This document shows, one piece after another, positions 15,095-19,952 of a DNA stretch of 19,952 nt. The position numbers and the translations under genes were made by a program. Origin of the DNA: VBDM01 sp035637655 (GTDB lineage Bacteria; Pseudomonadota; Gammaproteobacteria; Burkholderiales; SG8-39). The notes below the pieces were generated by a model, which was not told where the DNA came from, did no database searches, and saw only the letters and a program-made list of their open reading frames with translations. Every line of letters begins with the position of its first letter. Within the stretch, counting starts at the first letter, position 1. The DNA is taken from positions 1 through 19,952 of the forward strand of contig DASPWT010000029.1 in the NCBI GenBank assembly GCA_035637655.1, read 5' to 3'.

Positions 15095-16309
15095 CTAGAA
15101 CGTGATTCGTGCGGCAATCGACCTGACGTTGACTGCGTAGTCAACGAAAGCGACGTTTGAAGAGCGAGCCTCGCGCTGAGCGCTGAACAGCAGCGTAAGG
15201 GCCCGAGCAGGCCGATACGAAACCGTCGCCGTTCCCGACCTCACTCGGTCGGTTCGGCCTGGAGAAACTCCAGACGCCAGTCCCGGGTTGCCAAGGAAAT
15301 CCCTGACGCTGTAATCGAGGACCCCGGACACTTCTATTTTTTCGGTGAGGCTGAGCGCTGGGCGCAGCGTGACCCCTTTCACGAGCACGAAGCTGGAGCC
15401 GATGTCCAGGTAGGGGTAGATGTCCCGCTGCGCTACGGCGGCCAGCGAAAACTTGCCGGTCGGCTTCCAGTCGTACTCGGCGCGAGCGGTGTTGCCATCG
15501 AAGTCCTGTTGCGGCACCTGGGCATAGCGCCGCCTGACGCGATCGGCGCGTGCGCTCACGTGCGACGCGCCGGTCAGAGTCCAGTCGGCAACGATGCCCA
15601 CGCTGTCCTGGCGGTAGGCGTTGTTGTCTACGGTGCTCCCCTGATTCGGAAATCGGCCGTCCTCGTTCCGCACGCTGAGACCCACCGAGGTACTCGCCTG
15701 AGTGACGTAGCTAACGATGAAATCGGTAGAACGAACCTTGACGTCGAGGATCTGACGCGGCGGGTCGCCGTTTGTCTGTTCGAGTCCTCTCACACCCGCC
15801 TGGAGCCGCCAGCGCGGCGTTACCAGATAGGCCGCATTGAAGAACGCCTGTTGTGTCTTTAGGCGATCGAGCGTCCTGCTTTGAGTGAACGCAAATGAAG
15901 CAAGCGTGGAGGTTTCCGTATATCCCAACTGACCGCTTACGTCGTTGCCGAGCTGCCACAGCCAGGTCGCGCGTGCATCGTGACCGTCGAAGTCCAGATC
16001 TGTAGACTGATTGAAGCGGGTGGCGTTCCACGTGTAATCCACTTGGAAACGCTGGCGACTCACCGGTGCATCGAGGTTGAACCCAAGTGACGTGGTATGG
16101 TAAGTGTCTCCTACGGGATCCAGATCCTTCGAGAAGCGGAATACGTTATCGTCGCGAGTGATTTTTTCTTCGACGAAAACTTTAAGCTTGTCATCCCACA
16201 ATGCAAATGCTTCCATCGCCGGCAGGAAGAGTCCGGCCACGGCAATTGTGCTGCCTGCGATTCGAAACCAAAGACGGGTGCGCCTCAGCGCGCCGCGACG
16301 CGGCGTCAC
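15095..16309 (-). CDS. epsL: EpsL: EPS-associated outer-membrane beta-barrel protein
   Basis: 404 residues from GTG 16309, which has GAGG 5 bases upstream (16315-16318). It directly yields a signal peptide with basic RRGALRRTR, a hydrophobic core and a cut near AFA-LWDD. The frame is open to GTG 16411 (438 residues), but that start has poor ribosome-site spacing and buries the signal peptide. The mature protein begins DDKLKVFVEEKITRDDNVFR, then continues as alternating aromatic/hydrophobic strands (TWLWQLGNDVSGQLGYTE, ARAEYDWKPTGKFSLAAVAQ, TATVSYRPARALTLLFSAQ). It ends in Phe (AARITF), as outer-membrane barrels do. This matches the EpsL family linked to EPS/PEP-CTERM clusters, presumed to assist EPS export or surface retention. 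It follows the PEP-CTERM gene by about 100 bases. Confidence 0.88.
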   Translation of the reverse strand: MTPRRGALRRTRLWFRIAGSTIAVAGLFLPAMEAFALWDDKLKVFVEEKITRDDNVFRFSKDLDPVGDTYHTTSLGFNLDAPVSRQRFQVDYTWNATRFNQSTDLDFDGHDARATWLWQLGNDVSGQLGYTETSTLASFAFTQSRTLDRLKTQQAFFNAAYLVTPRWRLQAGVRGLEQTNGDPPRQILDVKVRSTDFIVSYVTQASTSVGLSVRNEDGRFPNQGSTVDNNAYRQDSVGIVADWTLTGASHVSARADRVRRRYAQVPQQDFDGNTARAEYDWKPTGKFSLAAVAQRDIYPYLDIGSSFVLVKGVTLRPALSLTEKIEVSGVLDYSVRDFLGNPGLASGVSPGRTDRVRSGTATVSYRPARALTLLFSAQREARSSNVAFVDYAVNVRSIAARITF

Positions 16310-16417
16310 TGTCGCCTCGGACAGACGACCAAGCTCGGGTGACTGGAATCCACACCCGAAAACGTACCACGACACGCGTGAACCAGGTCTTATCCGTTTA
16401 CGTTCCTTCACACCTCA

Positions 16418-17077
16418 TCACAGCGACATGCGGCGGCGTGCGATGGCGATCACGCCGAGCAGCCCCGCCAATACCGTGGCCCAATCGCCTGGCTCCGGGA
16501 CGGGGACCGTGGGCCCTGGGGCGAGCTTGGCATCGGCGACGAGGTAGAATTTCTCACCGTCTAGGTCCCCGTTCCGGGGGGTCTGAATTGCGTTGACTTG
16601 GTCGCTGCTGCCGTTTGCCGCCACGAGCACTCCCTGCGACGCACCGACCACGTCGTGGTGATTGAAGACCGCCCGCCGTTTCAGCTCCGTGCCGTAGCCG
16701 TTCTTGCGGCTGGGCGTGAAATCGTCCGCGCCTAGGGTCGCGTTCGACTGCGGTGCGTCGACCCTGAGAGAGCTACTGGCCGGCGCATGGACGCCGGTTG
16801 TCAATCGGGTTCGGATTCCCTTCCGGGTGGCCGCAGCCGAAGTCAGTAGCGAAACGTCCGCGTTGGCGCGGATGCTGCCGTTCGCAGGGGCCTTTCCGCC
16901 TGAATACGGCGTCGTGATTTCATCTCGAGAGGCCTCTGGATTGGCGACCATCGTCGACACACTGTTGGCGCCGAACACGCGGTTGGCGCCGGTTTGTATC
17001 GAAGCACAAGCCTGGCCGGACACCGCTGCCAATGCCAGCCAAGCGGCAAGCGCTTCGAGCACCGGCTTTGTTCTCAT
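16418..17077 (-). CDS. PEP-CTERM domain protein, exosortase substrate
   Basis: 219 residues. A Sec signal peptide spans 1 to about 25 (LAALAAWLALAAVSGQACA). The C-terminus has the complete sorting signal: VPVPEPGDWA (191-200) with the PEP motif at 194-196, a hydrophobic segment to about 213, and the basic tail RRRMSL. The central part is rich in Ala/Ser/Asn/Thr and Arg, has no domain I recognise, and is probably disordered or glycosylated. Exosortases cleave such tails at the inner membrane, and the substrates end up in the envelope or EPS matrix. AGGAAGG lies about 5 bases before ATG 17077. It is between epsA (130 bases upstream) and epsL. The matching exosortase gene is not in the window. 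Confidence 0.88.
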   Translation of the reverse strand: MRTKPVLEALAAWLALAAVSGQACASIQTGANRVFGANSVSTMVANPEASRDEITTPYSGGKAPANGSIRANADVSLLTSAAATRKGIRTRLTTGVHAPASSSLRVDAPQSNATLGADDFTPSRKNGYGTELKRRAVFNHHDVVGASQGVLVAANGSSDQVNAIQTPRNGDLDGEKFYLVADAKLAPGPTVPVPEPGDWATVLAGLLGVIAIARRRMSL

Positions 17078-17207
17078 CGTGCCTTCCTCTCAAGAACCGA
17101 CATGAATCACTCCGGAGAGTAAAAGGTCAACGTGACACTGAGTCGAGTGTTTCCCTCCGCGAGAATGGGTAGACAGAACTAAGGGTGCCGACCCGATTTC
17201 ACCGGGT

Positions 17208-18065
17208 TCAGTTGCTGAGAATGCGCAGCGTCAGCGCTTTGACGACGGCCTGAGTGCGGTTTTGAACATTCAGCTTGCGCAGAATTTTCTGCACGTGATT
17301 TTTTACCGTCAGCGGGCTGATCTCCAGGATGGTTCCGATCTCGATGTTGCTCTTGCCGAGGTGAATCCATCTCAGGATTTCCTGCTCGCGCGAGGTAAGG
17401 AGGCCGGCACCGCCGGGATGTGCGCCAGCGCTTTCGGCCGGCCGGTCGATCTGGGTGCGCACCCATGCCTGGTGCAGGAACGGGACGATCAGTTCTATGC
17501 AATAGACTTGCCTTGGGCTCATCGTCTGCGCCCGGCAAGCAAAGGTGAATAAGCTCGTCGGTTTTCCGAAAGCATCGTAGGTCCCGTGCGTGACGATCGT
17601 GTCCGCCCCTATGCGGCTGAGCTCGCGCGCCAGCGGGCTTGGGGCGAACGGACTCGCGGCCCCCGTCTCGCAGACTACAGGCCGATAGGAGTTCTCTTCC
17701 CAGGTCTTGATGATGTGCGGCACCATGGACGTATCCTGGCGGAACATGTCGCTGAAGAGCGCGGGCTCGAGAGGAGACGTCGAAAAACTGTCGACGTGAA
17801 AAGACATGGGCTCGGCATTGCGCAGGGCGCAGATCAGCGCCTCATGCTTCACCAGGTCTTGCAGCACGCCCTGGGTCCAGGTGAAGAAGTGATGTCGCGC
17901 GTGCACCCGAAGCGAGGCATCCATGATGAGCTTGAGCGATTCGAGTTCAAGAGCGTCCAATAAGACCGCGCTACCGGACGTGGCGCCGCTCACAGGGGCT
18001 GGAGACTGATACGCGGGCAGCTCGGAATGACGTTCTGCAATGAGCTGGTGTTCGCTTGCTTGCAT
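17208..18065 (-). CDS. epsA: EpsA: LuxR-family transcriptional regulator of the eps cluster
   Basis: 285 residues from ATG 18065. GGAGGG lies 7 bases upstream; the frame is open to 18194 but the extra 43 codons are not protein-like. The N-terminal domain of about 200 residues includes LRVHARHHFFTWTQGVLQDL and PLEPALFSDMFRQD, as expected for EpsA regulators. The C-terminal LuxR-type helix-turn-helix occupies about 222-281: LTSREQEILRWIHLGKSN, EIGTILEISPLTVKNHVQKI, LRKLNVQNRTQAV. No receiver aspartate pocket is apparent, so it is not a classical response regulator. It is divergent from epsB and lies upstream of the PEP-CTERM and epsL genes, consistent with local control of EPS synthesis. Tandem repeats just upstream could allow autoregulation. 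Confidence 0.88.
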   Translation of the reverse strand: MQASEHQLIAERHSELPAYQSPAPVSGATSGSAVLLDALELESLKLIMDASLRVHARHHFFTWTQGVLQDLVKHEALICALRNAEPMSFHVDSFSTSPLEPALFSDMFRQDTSMVPHIIKTWEENSYRPVVCETGAASPFAPSPLARELSRIGADTIVTHGTYDAFGKPTSLFTFACRAQTMSPRQVYCIELIVPFLHQAWVRTQIDRPAESAGAHPGGAGLLTSREQEILRWIHLGKSNIEIGTILEISPLTVKNHVQKILRKLNVQNRTQAVVKALTLRILSN

Positions 18066-18551
18066 GAGAGAACCCTCCCGGAATACAAGAGTCGTCCTAG
18101 GTAATGTACGAGTAGCGTGTGTAATATGAGTAGCGCGTATTAAATGAACGTGAACTGCCTGAAAATGATTTTGGGTGCGGAGTCTCCGAAGCAACCCATT
18201 GTTTGTACTCGTATTTCACTCACGCGTCCCAGCCGCTGAGTCTTCAGCAACGCGCCGGCGATGCCGGTCCGCGAACGCGTCGCCCGCTAGCCATAAGACA
18301 CCGCTCCCGCTGGGCGAAGCCACGATTTCCCGCGGCGTGGCTGGCTGCAATTCCAGACACCGGCGATAGGCACCATCCGTGAAAGTAGTTCTTTGGAGCT
18401 AACCCGTCGTGTCCGCAGCGTTTGCAATTGGGCGCTACCGTGTTGCGCAAGTCGGAGCGAATCGTTGCAGGACAGGGTTTTCGATTGCCATGAATAAATA
18501 GCCAGGGCCCACAGGTTCCTCCGATATCCGTTACCCCTCCTCTTCCCCACT
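18066..18551. other. 486-base divergent intergenic region between epsA and epsB
   Basis: No supported gene. It holds the epsA Shine-Dalgarno (18073-18078), the tandem GAGTAGCG repeats (18110-18138), and an AT-richer stretch around 18120-18150 that could include the epsA promoter. On the epsB side, TTGCAATTGG and TTGCGCAA lie near 18422-18450, and the last 25 bases before the TTG start are pyrimidine-rich with no Shine-Dalgarno. Open frames across 18200-18680 on either strand look like composition artefacts. Confidence 0.55.
18110..18138. promoter_or_regulatory. Tandem direct repeat GAGTAGCG(T/C)GT, 18-bp period, upstream of epsA
   Basis: GAGTAGCGTGT at 18110-18120 recurs as GAGTAGCGCGT at 18128-18138. 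The repeats sit 45-73 bases before the epsA ATG, where a core promoter would be, and on the opposite side they are about 415 bases from epsB. Candidate operator or autoregulatory site. Confidence 0.4.
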
Positions 18552-19946
18552 TTGCTCGCCGCCCACCAATCCCATCGCCTATTCCTCGACCACCGGCTCG
18601 CGCCCGCCGCGCTGGTGCAGGCGACGCTCGATCCTCTCGTGGTGATCGGCGCGCTGCTGTTGTCCGCTTTTGCATTCGGCAAGACGTTCGAAGGCCCCTA
18701 TCTGATTCTCGCGCTGATCGTGTTCTCGCTGACCTTTCCCGGAACTCCTCCGAAAGGCACCAGCCTCAGAGCGCTCGCCGGTGACGTCATGTCAGGCTGG
18801 TTGGTTGTCGTCGCACTCCTGCTGCTTATCGGCTGGGCGACGCGGACACTCGGCTCTTTCGACCTGCACGTCATCCTCGCCTGGGTGCTCGCCGCACCGG
18901 TCGCGCTGTTCGCCGCGCGCGCTCTCTTGCCTTTCGTTCTGCTGCGCCTGCTCGCAGCGGAAGGTGTGCAAAGAGTCGCCGTCATCGCAGGCGAAGGCGG
19001 GCTTGGGCGCAAGCTCGCCGAGCGGATTCGGGTCACTCCGTTCCTCGGCATCCGCTTGGCCGGTTTTTTCGACGATCGCAGCCCCGAGCGCATTGGCGGC
19101 ATCGGGCCCGGCGAGATCCTCGGCCCGCTGGATCAGGTCGCGGCGTACGTGAAAACACATCATGTCGATCTAATCTACGTCACGCTGCCCATGGCTTCGC
19201 AGCCCCGCATCCTCAAGCTGCTCGACGAGCTGCACGACACGACGGCCTCGATCTACTTCGTGCCGGACATCTTCCTGTTCGACCTGATCCAGGCGCGCAT
19301 GGATACGATCGGCGGCATCCCGGTCCTCGCCGCCTGCGAAACCCCGTTCTACGGAATCAATGGTCTGATCAAACGCGCGAGCGACATCGTGCTCGCATCG
19401 GCGATCCTCGCGCTGGTCCTGCCCCTCATGCTCGCCATTGCGATCGGCGTAAAGCTGAGTTCTCCAGGGCCGGTGCTGTTCAAGCAGCGCCGCTACGGAC
19501 TCGATGGCAAAGAGATCGTCGTCTACAAGTTCCGCACGATGACCGTGCTCGAAGACGGAAATGTAATCAAGCAGGCTACGCGCAACGACCGGCGCGTAAC
19601 CCGTCTCGGCGCACTTCTGCGGCAGCGCTCGCTCGACGAGCTGCCGCAGTTTTTCAACGTGCTGCAGGGCCGCATGAGCGTCGTCGGCCCGCGCCCTCAC
19701 GCGGTGGCGCACAACGAGATGTACCGCCGCTTGATCAAGGGCTACATGATCCGGCACAAAGTCAGGCCGGGGATCACCGGGCTGGCGCAGGTCAACGGTT
19801 TGCGCGGGCAGACCGATACGCTCGACAAAATGCAATTGCGCATCGAGCATGATCTCGATTACCTGAGAAATTGGTCGCTGCAGCTCGATTTGCAGATAGT
19901 GGTGAAGACGATCTTTGTCTTGCTCAAAAAGCAGGACGCCTTCTGA
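18552..19946 (+). CDS. epsB: EpsB: undecaprenyl-phosphate sugar-phosphate transferase (WcaJ/PHPT type)
   Basis: 464 residues from TTG 18552. Four hydrophobic N-terminal segments lie at about 28-125. A Rossmann-like CoA-binding-type domain follows (VAVIAGEGGLGRKLAERI at about 143-160). The catalytic sugar transferase covers about 275-464: KRASDIVLASAILALVLP, SSPGPVLFKQRRYGLDGK, YKFRTMTV, RSLDELPQFFNVLQG, MSVVGPRPHA, VRPGITGLAQVNGLRGQTDT. The protein would transfer hexose-1-phosphate (commonly glucose) to undecaprenyl phosphate, starting the EPS repeat unit at the inner membrane. The C-terminus is complete, ending KKQDAF. The start is weak: the frame is open back to 18498, no ATG or Shine-Dalgarno is seen, and GTG 18618 is another candidate. 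It is divergent from epsA. Confidence 0.9.
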   Translation: MLAAHQSHRLFLDHRLAPAALVQATLDPLVVIGALLLSAFAFGKTFEGPYLILALIVFSLTFPGTPPKGTSLRALAGDVMSGWLVVVALLLLIGWATRTLGSFDLHVILAWVLAAPVALFAARALLPFVLLRLLAAEGVQRVAVIAGEGGLGRKLAERIRVTPFLGIRLAGFFDDRSPERIGGIGPGEILGPLDQVAAYVKTHHVDLIYVTLPMASQPRILKLLDELHDTTASIYFVPDIFLFDLIQARMDTIGGIPVLAACETPFYGINGLIKRASDIVLASAILALVLPLMLAIAIGVKLSSPGPVLFKQRRYGLDGKEIVVYKFRTMTVLEDGNVIKQATRNDRRVTRLGALLRQRSLDELPQFFNVLQGRMSVVGPRPHAVAHNEMYRRLIKGYMIRHKVRPGITGLAQVNGLRGQTDTLDKMQLRIEHDLDYLRNWSLQLDLQIVVKTIFVLLKKQDAF

Positions 19947-19952
19947 GCTGCT

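Noticed and set aside
17190..17208. GACCCG/CGGGTT hairpin after epsA as an intrinsic terminator
   Set aside because: The stem is only 5-6 bp and no T-run follows on the minus strand; read-through into the PEP-CTERM gene is equally likely.
18420..18450. Possible sigma-54 promoter (TTGG...TTGC) before epsB
   Set aside because: The spacing between the GG and GC elements is 12-13 bases instead of 10, so it does not fit the -24/-12 consensus.

Overview
The window is a GC-rich, densely coding stretch of an exopolysaccharide (EPS) cluster of the Methylobacillus 'eps' / PEP-CTERM type. The LuxR-type regulator EpsA, the trio EpsE/EpsF/EpsG, the outer-membrane protein EpsL, a priming glycosyltransferase of the EpsB type and a protein with a PEP-CTERM tail together point to a betaproteobacterium (Burkholderiales/Nitrosomonadales-like). 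This assignment rests on gene content and recalled family resemblance, not on a search.

Layout, left to right. Positions 1-9067 form one minus-strand array. In transcription order it holds epsE (Wza-like export), epsF (Wzz-like co-polymerase), epsG (BY-kinase-like partner), an O-antigen ligase/Wzy-like polymerase, a GT4 glycosyltransferase, a TviC/WbpP-type epimerase, a secreted protein with three lectin-like repeats, and the 5' end of a TviB/WbpA-type nucleotide-sugar dehydrogenase that runs off the window. A 624-base non-coding region (9068-9691) separates this array from two plus-strand genes. The first is a secreted protein with three CBM6 modules and a ConA-like/polysaccharide-lyase-like C-terminal domain. 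The second is a lipoprotein carrying a duplicated copy of that C-terminal domain. They end at a 26-bp perfect palindrome facing convergent minus-strand genes: an ITGGGW-type secreted protein, a choice-of-anchor-P-like secreted protein, epsL, a PEP-CTERM protein and epsA. Divergent from epsA, across a 486-base non-coding region, lies epsB.

How the parts fit. EpsB would load the first sugar-phosphate on undecaprenyl phosphate. The dehydrogenase/epimerase pair would supply a HexNAc-uronic acid precursor (UDP-GalNAcA type). GT4 extends the repeat unit, the Wzy-like protein polymerises it, EpsF/EpsG set chain length, and EpsE plus possibly EpsL carry the polymer through the outer membrane. EpsA is the likely transcriptional regulator. 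No exosortase gene lies in the window, although an exosortase substrate does.

The least ordinary parts are: (i) the extracellular carbohydrate-binding set, namely three CBM6 modules repeating at exactly 480 bp, a duplicated lyase-like domain in secreted and lipid-anchored forms, and a triple-repeat lectin-like protein between the two sugar-nucleotide genes; and (ii) the N-terminus of EpsG, which has two 24-residue motifs separated by 5 residues, the layout of an MshEN cyclic-di-GMP-binding domain.
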